From positions 248,001-312,000 of the forward strand of contig NZ_AVFK01000002.1 of assembly GCF_000936425.1 (NCBI RefSeq): DNA of 64,000 nucleotides, in the 5' to 3' direction. Shown here piece after piece: positions 27,704 through 38,783 of the stretch (positions are counted from its first letter, which is position 1; each line of letters opens with the position of its first letter). A program made the position numbers and the translations under genes. This stretch comes from Skermanella aerolata KACC 11604. Lineage in GTDB: Bacteria > Pseudomonadota > Alphaproteobacteria > Azospirillales > Azospirillaceae. A model generated the notes under the pieces. That model searched no databases. It saw only the letters and a program-made list of their open reading frames with translations, and was not told the origin of the DNA.

Positions 27704-28299
27704 CTTCCACCCAGCCGTCCGTGAGCCAGGGCACGGCTCCCGGCCAGACGTCCTCCGGCCTGATCTTGCCGGGCAAAGGGGCGCCTCTCGCACCCGGTGC
27801 CGATCAGGATGCGTATCTCAAGACGGTCACCGACGAAGTGCAGGACAAGGGCTTCGTCGTAGCTCAGCTCGACTCCCTGCTCGACTGGGCACGTACCGGG
27901 TCGCTGTGGCCCATGACCTTCGGCTTGGCCTGTTGCGCCGTGGAGATGATCCACGCCTACATGCCGCGTTACGACCTCGACCGATTCGGCGTCATTCCTC
28001 GTCCGAGCCCGCGTCAAAGTGACGTGATGATCGTGGCGGGGACTTTGTGCAACAAGATGGCGCCGGCGCTTCGTAAGGTATACGACCAGATGGCCGAACC
28101 GCGGTGGGTGATCTCGATGGGATCCTGCGCCAACGGCGGTGGCTACTATCACTATTCCTACTCGGTGGTGCGCGGCTGCGATCGTATCGTCCCGGTCGAC
28201 ATTTACGTTCCCGGTTGTCCGCCGACTGCTGAAGCCCTGGTTTATGGGATTCTGCAGCTCCAGAAGAAGATCAAGCGCGGCAATCGCATCGCGCGTTAA
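27694..28299 (+). CDS. nuoB: NADH-quinone oxidoreductase subunit B
   Basis: A 201-residue peripheral-arm subunit carrying the terminal [4Fe-4S] cluster N2 that reduces quinone. Ligands are visible in [16 protein letters not shown] (tandem Cys), [14 protein letters not shown] and [14 protein letters not shown]. The ATG at 27694 lies inside the end of nuoA; the in-frame upstream start at 27673 is less likely. The first 40 residues are a variable Ser/Pro/Gly-rich extension. Confidence 0.97.
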   Translation: MGVTSTQPSVSQGTAPGQTSSGLILPGKGAPLAPGADQDAYLKTVTDEVQDKGFVVAQLDSLLDWARTGSLWPMTFGLACCAVEMIHAYMPRYDLDRFGVIPRPSPRQSDVMIVAGTLCNKMAPALRKVYDQMAEPRWVISMGSCANGGGYYHYSYSVVRGCDRIVPVDIYVPGCPPTAEALVYGILQLQKKIKRGNRIAR

Positions 28300-28317
28300 G
28301 CAAGGCAGTCCCGGATC

Positions 28318-28959
28318 ATGAGCGACCAAGCGCTTCAGGAACTGAGCGATCATCTACAGGCGCGCCTGGCGGATACCTTGATATCCGCCGGTATCGAACT
28401 TGGCGAGCTGATCATAATCGTACAGCGCGCATCGATCGTTCGCGTGATGACATTTTTGCGCGACGACTCAAACTGTCAGTTCAAGCAGCTGATGGATCTG
28501 TGCGGCGCCGACTATCCGTCACGCGAAGAGCGCTTCGAGGTGGTCTATAATCTGCTCAGCCTGAAGCATAACCTGCGTATCCGCGTGAAGGTCAACACGG
28601 ACGAAGACACGCCCGTACCGTCCCTGGCGGAGGTCTACAGCGCAGCTCCCTGGTTCGAGCGCGAAGCTTGGGACCTGTACGGCATCTTCTTCTCGGATCA
28701 CCCAGATCTGCGTCGCATCCTGACCGACTACGGCTTCGAGGGGCATCCTCTTCGCAAGGATTTCCCGATGACCGGCTACGTGGAACTGCGCTACGACGAC
28801 GAGCAGAAGCGGGTCGTCTACGAGCCGGTCAAGCTGACGCAGGATTTCCGCTCGTTCGATTTCCTCAGCCCATGGGAGGGCATGACGAACGTCATGCTTC
28901 CGGGCGATGAAAAGGCTGAAGCCCCGACAGGTGCCGCCCAGCCGGGGAGCAACAAGTAA
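28318..28959 (+). CDS. nuoC: NADH-quinone oxidoreductase subunit C
   Basis: 213 residues, the 30-kDa subunit of complex I. The signature [20 protein letters not shown] then [20 protein letters not shown] lies at about residues 108-147. It is separate from NuoD, unlike the fused NuoCD of Escherichia coli. The stop overlaps the nuoD start (TAATG). Confidence 0.97.
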   Translation: MSDQALQELSDHLQARLADTLISAGIELGELIIIVQRASIVRVMTFLRDDSNCQFKQLMDLCGADYPSREERFEVVYNLLSLKHNLRIRVKVNTDEDTPVPSLAEVYSAAPWFEREAWDLYGIFFSDHPDLRRILTDYGFEGHPLRKDFPMTGYVELRYDDEQKRVVYEPVKLTQDFRSFDFLSPWEGMTNVMLPGDEKAEAPTGAAQPGSNK

Positions 28960-30155
28960 TGCCTACCGCTACAACCGCCGCCGAATCGAAGATCAAGCCA
29001 TTCACCATGAATTTCGGGCCGCAGCACCCTGCGGCTCACGGGGTGCTTCGCCTCGTGCTCGAGATGGACGGCGAAGTGGTCGAGAGGGCCGATCCCCATA
29101 TCGGCCTGTTGCATCGTGGCACCGAGAAGCTGATCGAGTACAAGACCTACATCCAGGCAACCCCCTACTTCGACCGCCTGGACTACGTCTCGCCGATGTG
29201 TCAGGAGCATGCGTTCGCGCTGGCCGTGGAGAAGCTGCTCCACATCACGCCGCCTCCTCGTGCTCAGTACATTCGCGTGATGTTCAGCGAAATCACCCGG
29301 ATCCTGAACCACCTGCTGAACATCACGACATACGCGCTCGACGTTGGAGCGATCACGCCGTCCCTGTGGGGCTTCGAAGAGCGTGAGATCCTGATGGAGT
29401 TCTACGAGCGCGTCAGCGGCGCCCGGCTCCATGCCAACTACTTCCGTCCCGGCGGAGTCGCTCTCGACATGCCGGCGGGCCTCGCCGACGATATCTGGGC
29501 CTATACCGAGCGCTTCCCGAAGTTCATGGACGATCTGGAAGGACTGCTTTCAGAGAACAGGATCTTCAAGCAGCGTACCGTCGACATCGGCATCGTCAGC
29601 GAGCAGGAGGCTCTGGATTGGGGCTTCACCGGTCCCATGCTGCGTGCGTCGAACGTAGCCTGGGACCTGCGCAAGGCACAGCCCTACGATGTCTACGACC
29701 AGATGGACTTCGACATCCCCGTCGGACTGACGGGTGACTGCTATGCGCGCTATCTCGTCCGGATGGAGGAAATGCGCGAGTCGAACAAGATCATCCGTCA
29801 GTGCCTGGAAAAGATGCCGGACGGACCGGTGAAGGTTCAGGACCACAAGATCGCTCCGCCGCGCCGCGGCGAAATGAAGCGGTCGATGGAAGCCCTCATC
29901 CACCACTTCAAGCTCTATACCGAAGGCTACCACGTACCCGCTGGAGAAACCTATACGGCGGTCGAGGCGCCCAAGGGTGAGTTCGGGGTGTACCTGGTAT
30001 CCGATGGAACCAACAAGCCGTATCGCTGCAAGATCCGCGCTCCCGGTTTCGCCCACCTCCAGGGTCTCGACTTCATGTCGAAGGGCCACATGCTGGCGGA
30101 TACCGTGGCGATCATCGGGTCCATGGATGTCGTGTTCGGAGAAATCGATCGATGA
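28959..30155 (+). CDS. nuoD: NADH-quinone oxidoreductase subunit D
   Basis: 398 residues, the 49-kDa subunit that forms the quinone pocket with NuoB. The N-terminus has [20 protein letters not shown] (quinone-site histidine region) and [18 protein letters not shown]. The C-terminus ends in [19 protein letters not shown], as in homologues with Asp-Arg at the end. It shares an ATGA overlap with nuoE. Confidence 0.98.
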   Translation: MPTATTAAESKIKPFTMNFGPQHPAAHGVLRLVLEMDGEVVERADPHIGLLHRGTEKLIEYKTYIQATPYFDRLDYVSPMCQEHAFALAVEKLLHITPPPRAQYIRVMFSEITRILNHLLNITTYALDVGAITPSLWGFEEREILMEFYERVSGARLHANYFRPGGVALDMPAGLADDIWAYTERFPKFMDDLEGLLSENRIFKQRTVDIGIVSEQEALDWGFTGPMLRASNVAWDLRKAQPYDVYDQMDFDIPVGLTGDCYARYLVRMEEMRESNKIIRQCLEKMPDGPVKVQDHKIAPPRRGEMKRSMEALIHHFKLYTEGYHVPAGETYTAVEAPKGEFGVYLVSDGTNKPYRCKIRAPGFAHLQGLDFMSKGHMLADTVAIIGSMDVVFGEIDR

Positions 30156-30805
30156 GTGCAAACGGAACAGCCGCTCCCGAGGGCCCGAAGGAATTCGCCT
30201 TCGAGCCTGAGTACCTGGAGCGTGCCAAACACATCATCGCGAAGTACCCGCCCGGCAAACAGGCCAGCGCCGTAATGCCTCTGCTCGATCTGGCGCAAAG
30301 GCAGAACGACAACTGGCTGCCGCGGGTGGCGATGGACTACGTCGCGGACATGCTCGAAATGCCGCGCATCCGCGTGTACGAGGTCGCAACCTTCTACACG
30401 ATGTACAATTTGAAGCCGGTGGGTAAGCACTTCGTCCAGGTCTGCACGACGACGCCCTGCTGGCTCCGGGGTTCGGACGAAGTCGTCAAGGCTTGCGAAC
30501 GCAAGCTTGGCATCGGCCTGGGTGAGACCACGCCGGACGGTCAGTTCACGGTGATCGAAGTCGAGTGTCTGGGTGCCTGCGTCAATGCGCCGATGGTTCA
30601 GATCAACGATGACTACTACGAGGATCTCGACGGCCCGAGCACCGAAAAGCTGCTGGACGCACTCGCCCGTGGCGAACGCCCGGTCGCCGGTCCGGTAAGC
30701 GGACGCCAGACGTCCAGTCCGGCCGGAGGGCTAACCTCGCTCAAGACGCCCGTGCCGAAGTCGAATTCGGCGCAGACGGCAAGTTCCACCCAGGGCGATG
30801 ACTGA
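30152..30805 (+). CDS. nuoE: NADH-quinone oxidoreductase subunit E
   Basis: 217 residues, the 24-kDa subunit with [2Fe-2S] cluster N1a. Cysteine ligands are in [15 protein letters not shown] and [20 protein letters not shown]. The core ends near residue 170. A 45-residue Ser/Gly/Pro-rich, probably disordered tail follows ([14 protein letters not shown] and so on), a feature of several alphaproteobacterial NuoE proteins. Confidence 0.97.
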   Translation: MSANGTAAPEGPKEFAFEPEYLERAKHIIAKYPPGKQASAVMPLLDLAQRQNDNWLPRVAMDYVADMLEMPRIRVYEVATFYTMYNLKPVGKHFVQVCTTTPCWLRGSDEVVKACERKLGIGLGETTPDGQFTVIEVECLGACVNAPMVQINDDYYEDLDGPSTEKLLDALARGERPVAGPVSGRQTSSPAGGLTSLKTPVPKSNSAQTASSTQGDD

Positions 30806-30814
30806 GGGGTTGTG

Positions 30815-32104
30815 ATGCTTCGGGACGAAGACCGCATTTTCACCAATCTCTACGGCTTCGAAGACTTCGGGCTGGAGGCCGCACGGGCGCGGGGCGATTG
30901 GGACAATACCAAAGACCTGATCCTGAAGGGCAGGGACTGGATCATCAACGAGACCAAGGAGTCGGGTCTGCGCGGTCGTGGCGGCGCCGGCTTCTCCACC
31001 GGCCTCAAGTGGTCCTTCATGCCCAAGCAGACGGGCGCACGGCCGCATTATCTGGTGATCAACGCCGACGAGGGCGAGCCCGGTACCTGCAAGGACCGGG
31101 ATCTGATGCGCCACGATCCGCATAAGCTGATCGAGGGCTGTCTGATCGCCAGCTTCGCGATCGGTGCCAACGCCTGCTACATCTACATCCGCGGCGAATT
31201 CTACAACGAAGGCTCCAACCTTCAGCGGGCGATCGACGAGGCCTACGCAGCCGGTCTGATCGGCAAGAACGCTTGCGGGTCCGGCTGGGACTTCGATCTG
31301 TATCTGCATCGCGGTGCCGGTGCCTATATCTGCGGCGAGGAAACTGCGCTGATCGAAAGCCTGGAAGGCAAGAAGGGGCAGCCGCGCAATAAGCCGCCGT
31401 TTCCTGCGCAGGCTGGCCTGTATTCCTGCCCCACGACCGTCAACAACGTCGAAAGCATCGCGGTGGTCCCGACCATCCTGCGGCGCGGTGCTGCATGGTT
31501 CGCGGGACTGGGACGCCCGAAGAACACCGGCACGAAGGTCTTCTCCATCTCGGGGCATGTGAACAATCCGTGCAACGTGGAAGAGGAGATGGGCATTCCG
31601 CTGAAGGAGTTGATCGAAAAGCATGCCGGCGGCGTGCGCGGTGGGTGGGACAACCTGCTGGCGATCATCCCTGGCGGCTCGTCCGTTCCGCTTCTGCCGC
31701 GGTCGATCTGCGATACGGTCCTGATGGACTTCGACAGTCTTCGCGATCAGCGCTCGGGTCTTGGCACGGCCGCCGTCATCGTGATGGACAAGTCGACCGA
31801 TGTGGTGAAAGCGATCGCGCGCCTGTCGAAGTTCTACATGCATGAAAGCTGCGGCCAATGTACACCCTGCCGCGAAGGTACGGGATGGATGTGGCGCGTG
31901 ATGGAACGCATGGTGCAAGGTAAGGCCCGTATCGACGAGATCGACATGCTGTTCGATGTCACCAAGGAAATTGAGGGGCACACGATCTGCGCCTTGGGTG
32001 ACGCGGCGGCTTGGCCGGTTCAAGGCCTCATCAGGCATTTCCGCCCCGAAATGGAACGGCGCATCCTGCAGTATACCGGCACCCAGCGTGTCGCGGCGGA
32101 ATGA
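30815..32104 (+). CDS. nuoF: NADH-quinone oxidoreductase subunit F
   Basis: 429 residues, the 51-kDa flavoprotein where NADH is oxidised. The FMN/NADH-binding Gly-rich segment is [19 protein letters not shown], followed by [18 protein letters not shown]. Cluster N3 ligands are in [18 protein letters not shown] plus a later Cys in [13 protein letters not shown]. The ATG at 30815 is chosen over the adjacent GTG at 30812; AGGGG lies upstream. Confidence 0.97.
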   Translation: MLRDEDRIFTNLYGFEDFGLEAARARGDWDNTKDLILKGRDWIINETKESGLRGRGGAGFSTGLKWSFMPKQTGARPHYLVINADEGEPGTCKDRDLMRHDPHKLIEGCLIASFAIGANACYIYIRGEFYNEGSNLQRAIDEAYAAGLIGKNACGSGWDFDLYLHRGAGAYICGEETALIESLEGKKGQPRNKPPFPAQAGLYSCPTTVNNVESIAVVPTILRRGAAWFAGLGRPKNTGTKVFSISGHVNNPCNVEEEMGIPLKELIEKHAGGVRGGWDNLLAIIPGGSSVPLLPRSICDTVLMDFDSLRDQRSGLGTAAVIVMDKSTDVVKAIARLSKFYMHESCGQCTPCREGTGWMWRVMERMVQGKARIDEIDMLFDVTKEIEGHTICALGDAAAWPVQGLIRHFRPEMERRILQYTGTQRVAAE

Positions 32105-32137
32105 ACCGGTAGCCGAACGTAGCGACGAGACATCACT

Positions 32138-34201
32138 ATGCCCAAACTAACGATTGACGGGATCGAGGTCGAGGTCGAGCCGGGTACTTCCGTGCTGCAG
32201 GCCTGCGAGCAGATCGGCATCGAAATCCCGCGCTTCTGCTATCACGAACGGCTGTCGGTTCCCGCTAACTGCCGCATGTGTCTGGTCGAGATGGAGAAGG
32301 CTCCCAAGCCTGTCGCATCCTGTGCCATGCCTTGCGGAGAAGGCATGGTCATCAAGACCAATACCGATCTGGTCCATAAGGCCCGCAAGGGCGTCATGGA
32401 GTTCCTGCTGATCAACCACCCGCTGGATTGCCCGATCTGCGATCAGGGCGGCGAGTGCGATCTTCAGGACCAGGCGATGGGTTACGGCTTCGACCGGTCG
32501 CGGTTCCAAGAGAACAAGCGAGCGGTCAAGGACAAGTATCTCGGTCCGCTGATCAAGACGATCATGACCCGCTGTATCCACTGCACCCGCTGTATCCGCT
32601 TTGCGGACGAAATCGCCGGCGTTCCCGAGTTGGGTGCCACCGGTCGCGGCGAGCACATGGAGATTGGCACCTACATCGAGCAGGCCATTTCGTCGGAGCT
32701 TTCCGGCAACCTGATCGATGTCTGTCCGGTCGGAGCCTTGACCTCGAAGCCCTACGCCTTCACGACCCGTCCCTGGGAACTGCGAAAGACCGAGACCATC
32801 GATGTGATGGACGCGGTCGGGAGCAACATCCGCGTCGATACGCGCGGTCCGGAAGTGATGCGCGTCATCCCGCGCCTCAACGAGGACGTCAACGAAGAGT
32901 GGCTGGCCGACAAGAGCCGCTTCTCCTACGACGGTCTGAAGCGCCAGCGGCTGGACCGCCCCTATGTCCGCAAGGACGGCAAGCTTCAGCCGGCCACCTG
33001 GGCCGAAGCCTTCGCGGCCATCGCCGCCAAGGTCAAGGGTGTACCGGGCGAACGGATCGCGGCGCTGGCCGGCGATCTGGTCGACGCCGAGTCGATGGTG
33101 GCGCTCAAGGATCTGGTCGAAGGCCTAGGATCCAGGAACCTCGACTGCCGTCAGGATGGCGCTGTTTTCGACACTTCCGCCCGCGCAGGCTACCTGTTCA
33201 ACACGACGATCGCCGGTATCGAGCAGGCGGATGCGATCCTGCTGATCGGGACCAATCCGCGCTGGGAAGCGGCGATAGTCAACGCCCGCATCCGCAAGCG
33301 TTATCTGATGGGCGGGTTGAAGGTCGGCGTCATCGGTCAGCAGCTGGATCTGACATATCCGACCACATACCTGGGCGCCGGTCCTCAGACGCTCCAGGAC
33401 GTGGTCGACGGCAAGCACGCCTTCTGCGACGTGCTGAAGGATGCCAAGCGGCCGATGCTGATTCTCGGCTCAGGTGCGTTGCGCCGAGCGGACGGTCCGG
33501 CGGTCCATGCTCTGGCTCGCCAGTTGGCCGAAAGCTTCAATCTGGTCCAGGACGGCTGGAACGGCTTCAACGTGCTGCACACGGCTGCTGCACGGGTCGG
33601 CGGCCTGGAACTCGGATTCCTGCCTGGACAGGGCGGCAAAGCCACTGCGGAAATCCTGTCTGCTACAAGTGCGGGGCAGATCGACGTCGTCTACCTTCTG
33701 GGTGCTGACGAAATCGACACTGCAAGCCTCGGCAAGGCTTTCGTGATTTACCAGGGGCATCATGGCGACCGTGGCGCCCACCGCGCCGACGTGATCCTGC
33801 CTGGAGCCGCGTATACCGAAAAGAACGGCCTGTATGTGAATACCGAGGGCCGGGTCCAGATGGCTCGCATGGCTGCGTTCCCATTGGGCGAGGCGCGTGA
33901 GGACTGGAAGATTATCCGGGCCCTGGGCGAACAGCTTGGTGTCAAGCTGCCATATGACAGCTTGTCTCATGTGCGGAAGCGCTTGGCCGACGCCAGCCCC
34001 GTGTTCCGTAGCATCGAAGCTCTGGTTGCGGCCGAGTGGGGTACGTTCGGGCGTGCCGGCACGATCGAAAACGCACCGTTCGAGCCGATTATCGAAAACT
34101 ACTATATGACCGACCCGATCAGCCGCGCCTCGGCCACCATGGCCAAATGCACCGAGACGTTCGTGCTGGCCGCCAGGGAGAGGACCGGCACCCATGGCTG
34201 A
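32138..34201 (+). CDS. nuoG: NADH-quinone oxidoreductase subunit G
   Basis: 687 residues, the 75-kDa subunit. The N-terminal ferredoxin domain has the [2Fe-2S] motif [20 protein letters not shown]. The second cluster region is [20 protein letters not shown], and the third is [18 protein letters not shown]. The remainder is a molybdopterin-oxidoreductase-like domain that no longer binds a cofactor. It overlaps nuoH by 8 bases. Confidence 0.97.
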   Translation: MPKLTIDGIEVEVEPGTSVLQACEQIGIEIPRFCYHERLSVPANCRMCLVEMEKAPKPVASCAMPCGEGMVIKTNTDLVHKARKGVMEFLLINHPLDCPICDQGGECDLQDQAMGYGFDRSRFQENKRAVKDKYLGPLIKTIMTRCIHCTRCIRFADEIAGVPELGATGRGEHMEIGTYIEQAISSELSGNLIDVCPVGALTSKPYAFTTRPWELRKTETIDVMDAVGSNIRVDTRGPEVMRVIPRLNEDVNEEWLADKSRFSYDGLKRQRLDRPYVRKDGKLQPATWAEAFAAIAAKVKGVPGERIAALAGDLVDAESMVALKDLVEGLGSRNLDCRQDGAVFDTSARAGYLFNTTIAGIEQADAILLIGTNPRWEAAIVNARIRKRYLMGGLKVGVIGQQLDLTYPTTYLGAGPQTLQDVVDGKHAFCDVLKDAKRPMLILGSGALRRADGPAVHALARQLAESFNLVQDGWNGFNVLHTAAARVGGLELGFLPGQGGKATAEILSATSAGQIDVVYLLGADEIDTASLGKAFVIYQGHHGDRGAHRADVILPGAAYTEKNGLYVNTEGRVQMARMAAFPLGEAREDWKIIRALGEQLGVKLPYDSLSHVRKRLADASPVFRSIEALVAAEWGTFGRAGTIENAPFEPIIENYYMTDPISRASATMAKCTETFVLAARERTGTHG

Positions 34202-35204
34202 ACTTTGGACCGGCTACGCCTGGCCGACGATTATCATCGTTCTCCAGATCGTTGCGATCATCGTCCCGCTGATGGTGGGTATCGCCTACCTGACATATGC
34301 GGAACGCAAGGTGCTGGCGGCCATGCAGCTTCGGCAGGGACCGAATATCGTCGGCCCGTTCGGCCTGTTGCAGCCGATGGCCGATGGCCTGAAGCTGCTT
34401 GGCAAAGAAACGGTCATCCCTGCGGGTGCAAACCGCATGGTGTTCGTCTTCGCTCCGATGCTGACATTCCTTCTGGCGCTGATCGCCTGGGCGGTGATCC
34501 CGTTCGACGATGGGATGGTGCTCGCCGACATCAATGTCGGCGTGCTGTATCTGTTCGCGATTTCGTCCTTGGGCGTCTACGGCATCATCATGGCCGGCTG
34601 GGCGTCCAACTCGAAATATGCCTTCCTCGGCGGTCTCCGATCCGCGGCGCAGATGGTCTCCTACGAAGTGTCCATCGGCTTCGTGATCATCACCGTTCTG
34701 CTCTGCGTCGGGTCGCTCAACCTGAGCGACGTCGTCAACGCCCAGCGAACGGTATGGTTCGCGATCCCGCTGCTGCCGATGTTCGTCGTCTTTTTCATCT
34801 CAGCCCTTGCCGAGACGAACCGCGCACCGTTCGACTTGCCGGAAGGCGAGTCGGAATTGGTCGGCGGCTACAACGTCGAATATTCGGCGATGACCTTCGC
34901 CCTGTTCTTCCTCGGCGAATACGCGAACATGATCCTCATGAGCGCGATGACGTCGATCCTGTTCCTGGGCGGCTGGCTGCCGCCGTTCGATATCGCGCCG
35001 TTCAACTGGATACCCGGGCCGATATGGTTCGCGTTGAAGATCGCGTTTGTGCTCTTCGTGTTCCTGTGGGTCCGCGCGACGGTGCCTCGCTATCGCTATG
35101 ACCAGCTGATGCGGTTGGGCTGGAAGATCTTCCTGCCGTTCTCGCTGTTCTGGGTCGTCCTGACCGCTGGTGTCCTCGTCACCTTCGGCTGGCTGCCCTC
35201 GTAA
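34194..35204 (+). CDS. nuoH: NADH-quinone oxidoreductase subunit H
   Basis: 336 residues with about eight transmembrane helices, the ND1 homologue lining the quinone entry channel. Conserved loops are [40 protein letters not shown] and [20 protein letters not shown] with its cluster of acidic residues. A 71-base gap with a good Shine-Dalgarno (AGGAGAA) precedes nuoI. Confidence 0.97.
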   Translation: MAELWTGYAWPTIIIVLQIVAIIVPLMVGIAYLTYAERKVLAAMQLRQGPNIVGPFGLLQPMADGLKLLGKETVIPAGANRMVFVFAPMLTFLLALIAWAVIPFDDGMVLADINVGVLYLFAISSLGVYGIIMAGWASNSKYAFLGGLRSAAQMVSYEVSIGFVIITVLLCVGSLNLSDVVNAQRTVWFAIPLLPMFVVFFISALAETNRAPFDLPEGESELVGGYNVEYSAMTFALFFLGEYANMILMSAMTSILFLGGWLPPFDIAPFNWIPGPIWFALKIAFVLFVFLWVRATVPRYRYDQLMRLGWKIFLPFSLFWVVLTAGVLVTFGWLPS

Positions 35205-35275
35205 CCCTTGCATGATTTCATGCGTGTCCGGCGGACCAGAAATCCCGCCGGCTCCATGACAGGAGAACTGAAGAC

Positions 35276-35764
35276 ATGGCATTGCTGGATCGCACTGCGC
35301 GGGGCTTCTTCCTGACGGAATTGCTGTCCGGACTGGGCCTGACTTTCAGCTACATGTTCCGGCCGCGGGTTACCCTGAACTATCCGTTCGAGAAAGGGCC
35401 GATCAGCCCGCGGTTCCGTGGAGAGCACGCGTTGCGCCGTTATCCCAACGGGGAAGAGCGCTGCATCGCCTGTAAGCTGTGCGAGGCCGTTTGCCCGGCG
35501 CTGGCCATCACGATCGAGGCGGAGCCGCGTGATGATGGCAGCCGCCGGACGACCCGCTACGATATCGACATGACGAAGTGCATCTATTGCGGTCTGTGCC
35601 AGGAGGCCTGCCCGGTAGATGCCATCGTCGAGGGTCCGAATTTCGAGTTCGCCACGGAAACCCGTGAGGAACTCTTCTACAACAAGGAAAAGCTGCTCGC
35701 GAACGGTGACCGCTGGGAAGCCCAGCTGGCCTCCAATGTTGCGACCGACGCTCCCTACCGCTAA
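35276..35764 (+). CDS. nuoI: NADH-quinone oxidoreductase subunit I
   Basis: 162 residues, the 23-kDa TYKY subunit with two [4Fe-4S] clusters (N6a and N6b). The ferredoxin motifs are [17 protein letters not shown] and [17 protein letters not shown]. The N-terminus has the amphipathic membrane-surface helix seen in homologues. A 138-base gap follows it: it has a small hairpin near 35766-35782 but no gene. Confidence 0.98.
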   Translation: MALLDRTARGFFLTELLSGLGLTFSYMFRPRVTLNYPFEKGPISPRFRGEHALRRYPNGEERCIACKLCEAVCPALAITIEAEPRDDGSRRTTRYDIDMTKCIYCGLCQEACPVDAIVEGPNFEFATETREELFYNKEKLLANGDRWEAQLASNVATDAPYR

Positions 35765-35902
35765 AAAGCCCCAACACATGTGGGGTCTGCGCCGCTGCGG
35801 CGGCGTGTCCCCGGATGGTCCGCAAGACACTGCAAGAACCCGACAAAGGGACCTGGAAGTGAGCACAGACACCTTCCCTCATCTTAAGAGGCGGGGAACG
35901 CC

Positions 35903-36517
35903 ATGATCGTGCAGAGCCTGGCCTTCTACCTTTTTGCCGCGATCCTGGTGGCATCAGCCGTCATGGTCATAACGGCCCGCAACCCCGTGCACTCCGTGCT
36001 CTTCCTGATCCTTGCCTTCTTCAACGCGGCGGGCCTTTTCGTGCTGATCGGCGCGGAGTTCGTCGCGATGATCCTGGTGATCGTCTATGTCGGTGCCGTC
36101 GCAGTGCTGTTCCTGTTCGTGGTCATGATGCTGGACATCAACTTCCGCGAACTCCGGGTGGGCACTCTCCAATACCTGCCGATCGGGATCACAGTAGGGC
36201 TTGTCCTGCTGGTGGAGTTGGCCCTGGTACTGGGAACCTGGGTCATAGCACCGGATCTTACGACGGTCGTCGCGGCTCCGACTCCGACACCCGATCAGGT
36301 CACCAACACCCATGCGCTGGGATTGCTGATCTATACGCGTTACGTCTATCTGTTCCAGGCATCCGGCCTGATCCTGCTGATCGCGATGATCGGCGCCATA
36401 GTGCTGACCCTGCGGTCGCGTGAGGGCGTACGCCGTCAGAACATCAGTAATCAGGTCTCGCGCCGTCGGGACGAAGTGGTCGCGATCCGCAAGGTGCCGA
36501 CCCGGGGAGGTGTCTGA
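35903..36517 (+). CDS. nuoJ: NADH-quinone oxidoreductase subunit J
   Basis: 204 residues with five predicted transmembrane helices, the ND6 homologue. VHSVLFLILAFFNAAGLFVL and GAEFVAMILVIVYVGAVAVL contain the pi-bulge helix region important for proton coupling. The stop codon is immediately followed by the nuoK ATG (TGAATG). Confidence 0.96.
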   Translation: MIVQSLAFYLFAAILVASAVMVITARNPVHSVLFLILAFFNAAGLFVLIGAEFVAMILVIVYVGAVAVLFLFVVMMLDINFRELRVGTLQYLPIGITVGLVLLVELALVLGTWVIAPDLTTVVAAPTPTPDQVTNTHALGLLIYTRYVYLFQASGLILLIAMIGAIVLTLRSREGVRRQNISNQVSRRRDEVVAIRKVPTRGGV

Positions 36518-36826
36518 ATGGAAATCGGTCTCGCCCATTACCTCACCGTCGCGGCGATCGTGTTCACGCTCGGCGTCTTCGGAATCTTCCTGAACCGGAA
36601 GAACGTGATCATCATCCTGATGTCCGTCGAGTTGATCCTGCTGGCAGTCAACATCAATCTGGTGTCGTTCTCGGTGTTCCTCAATGACCTTGTCGGTCAA
36701 GTGTTCGCGATGTTCATCCTGACTGTCGCCGCTGCCGAGGCTGCCATCGGTCTTGCCATTCTCGTCGTCTACTTCCGCAATCGCGGCACCATCGCGGTGG
36801 ATGACATCAATATGATGAAGGGCTGA
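36518..36826 (+). CDS. nuoK: NADH-quinone oxidoreductase subunit K
   Basis: 102 residues with three transmembrane helices, the ND4L homologue. The conserved membrane glutamates are in [18 protein letters not shown] and [19 protein letters not shown]. It starts directly after the nuoJ stop and ends 10 bases before nuoL. Confidence 0.97.
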   Translation: MEIGLAHYLTVAAIVFTLGVFGIFLNRKNVIIILMSVELILLAVNINLVSFSVFLNDLVGQVFAMFILTVAAAEAAIGLAILVVYFRNRGTIAVDDINMMKG

Positions 36827-36836
36827 GGCGGCGATC

Positions 36837-38762
36837 ATGGAAATTGCAGCAATTTTCCTGCCGCTGCTGGCGGCATTCATCGCAGGGTTCTTCGGGCGCC
36901 TGATCGGCGACCGGGGGTCCCAGTACATTACTTCTGGCGCTGTTCTGCTATCCGCCCTGCTTTCGATCTGGCTGTTCGTGGACGTGGCGCTTCACGGCAA
37001 TGCCCGGACGATCGAACTCTTTACCTGGATCGACAGCGGCACCTTCGAGGTTTCGTGGGCCCTGAAGTTCGATACGCTGACAGCGGTCATGCTGATCGTG
37101 GTCAACGTCGTGTCGTCGATGGTCCATGTCTACTCCATCGGCTACATGAGCCATGACCACCACAAGCCGCGGTTCATGGCCTATCTCAGCCTGTTCACTT
37201 TCTTCATGCTGATGCTGGTGACTGCGGACAACTTCGTTCAGATGTATTTCGGCTGGGAAGGCGTCGGTGTCGCTTCGTACCTGCTGATCAATTTCTGGTA
37301 CGAGAAGCCCAGCGCCAACAACGCTTCCATGAAGGCCTTCATCGTGAACCGAGTCGGCGACTTCGGTTTCGCGCTCGGCATCATGGCGATCTTCTATCTG
37401 TTCGGCTCCGTCCACTTCGACACGGTGTTCGCCGCCGCCGCCAGCAAGGCCGGACAGACGATGAACTTCCTGGGTTTCAACCTGGATGCCCTGACCGTCG
37501 CCTGCCTGCTGCTGTTCATGGGCGCCATGGGCAAGTCGGCCCAGCTCGGTCTCCACACTTGGCTACCGGACGCCATGGAAGGCCCGACGCCGGTGTCGGC
37601 GCTGATCCATGCCGCGACGATGGTGACCGCCGGCGTCTTCATGGTCGCGCGTCTGTCGCCGATCTTCGAATACGCGCCGATAGCTCTCAACGTCATCGCG
37701 ATCGTCGGTGCTTCGACGGCCTTCGTCGCCGCGACGATCGGTTTGACCCAGTATGACATCAAGCGTGTCATCGCCTACTCGACCATGAGCCAGCTCGGCT
37801 ACATGTTCTTTGCGCTCGGCGTTTCCGCCTACAGCGCCGCGATGTTCCACCTGATGACCCACGCCTTCTTCAAGGCCCTGTTGTTCCTCGGCGCGGGATC
37901 GGTGATCCACGCCATGTCGGACGAGCAGGACATCCGGAAGATGGGCGGTGTCTGGCGCCTGATCCCGATCACCTATGCGATGATGTGGATCGGCAGCCTT
38001 GCCTTGGCGGGCATTCCCTTCTTTGCCGGATACTACTCCAAGGACATGATCCTGGAGGCGGCCTATGCGGCACACTCCGGCGTCGGCGCCTATGCCTTCT
38101 GGCTCGGCATCGCAGCCGCCTTGATGACCGCCTTCTACTCCTGGCGTCTGATCATCCTGACCTTCCATGGCCGCCCGCGCGCCAATGACCGGGTCATGGC
38201 CCATGTCCACGAGAGCCCCGCGATCATGACGGTTCCGCTTGCGGTTCTCGCCGTCGGTGCCCTGTTCTCCGGCATGTTCGCCTACAACTGGTTCGTTGGC
38301 GAGGGCCGGGAGGCTTTCTGGGGCGAAGCGATCTTCGTGCTGCACGAGCACGATACGGTCGAGGCGGCGCACCACGTTCCCTCCTGGGTCCCGCTGGCTC
38401 CCTTCATCGCGGGCGTGATCGGTATCGCGCTGGCTTACCTGTTCTACATGTTCGTGCCGCAGCTCCCCGGCATCGTCACGAATGCGCTCGGCGGGGTTTA
38501 CCGGTTCGTCTATCGCAAATGGATGTTCGACGAGTTGTACGACCGGCTGTTCGTCCAGCCGGCCCGGTATCTTGGCTACGGCCTCTGGAAATCGGGTGAC
38601 GGTGCCATCATCGATGGCGTCGGACCTGACGGCATCGCCGCCGCAACCCGCGACGTCGCTTTTCGTGCCGCCCGCTTGCAGTCCGGCTACGTCTATCACT
38701 ATGCATTCGTCATGGTGATCGGTGTGGTCCTGCTCGTCGGCTGGTTCTACTTCTTCGGTTGA
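36837..38762 (+). CDS. nuoL: NADH-quinone oxidoreductase subunit L
   Basis: 641 residues, the most distal antiporter-like proton-pumping subunit (ND5). Key parts are FFGWEGVGVASYLLI-like QMYFGWEGVGVASYLLINFW with the functional Glu, MGKSAQLGLHTWLPDAMEGP with the central Lys, and MTHAFFKALLFLGAGSVIHA. It has the long C-terminal lateral helix (horizontal arm) typical of ND5. GAGGCGG precedes the start. Confidence 0.97.
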   Translation: MEIAAIFLPLLAAFIAGFFGRLIGDRGSQYITSGAVLLSALLSIWLFVDVALHGNARTIELFTWIDSGTFEVSWALKFDTLTAVMLIVVNVVSSMVHVYSIGYMSHDHHKPRFMAYLSLFTFFMLMLVTADNFVQMYFGWEGVGVASYLLINFWYEKPSANNASMKAFIVNRVGDFGFALGIMAIFYLFGSVHFDTVFAAAASKAGQTMNFLGFNLDALTVACLLLFMGAMGKSAQLGLHTWLPDAMEGPTPVSALIHAATMVTAGVFMVARLSPIFEYAPIALNVIAIVGASTAFVAATIGLTQYDIKRVIAYSTMSQLGYMFFALGVSAYSAAMFHLMTHAFFKALLFLGAGSVIHAMSDEQDIRKMGGVWRLIPITYAMMWIGSLALAGIPFFAGYYSKDMILEAAYAAHSGVGAYAFWLGIAAALMTAFYSWRLIILTFHGRPRANDRVMAHVHESPAIMTVPLAVLAVGALFSGMFAYNWFVGEGREAFWGEAIFVLHEHDTVEAAHHVPSWVPLAPFIAGVIGIALAYLFYMFVPQLPGIVTNALGGVYRFVYRKWMFDELYDRLFVQPARYLGYGLWKSGDGAIIDGVGPDGIAAATRDVAFRAARLQSGYVYHYAFVMVIGVVLLVGWFYFFG

Positions 38763-38783
38763 TACGGCGAGGCAAGACTGATC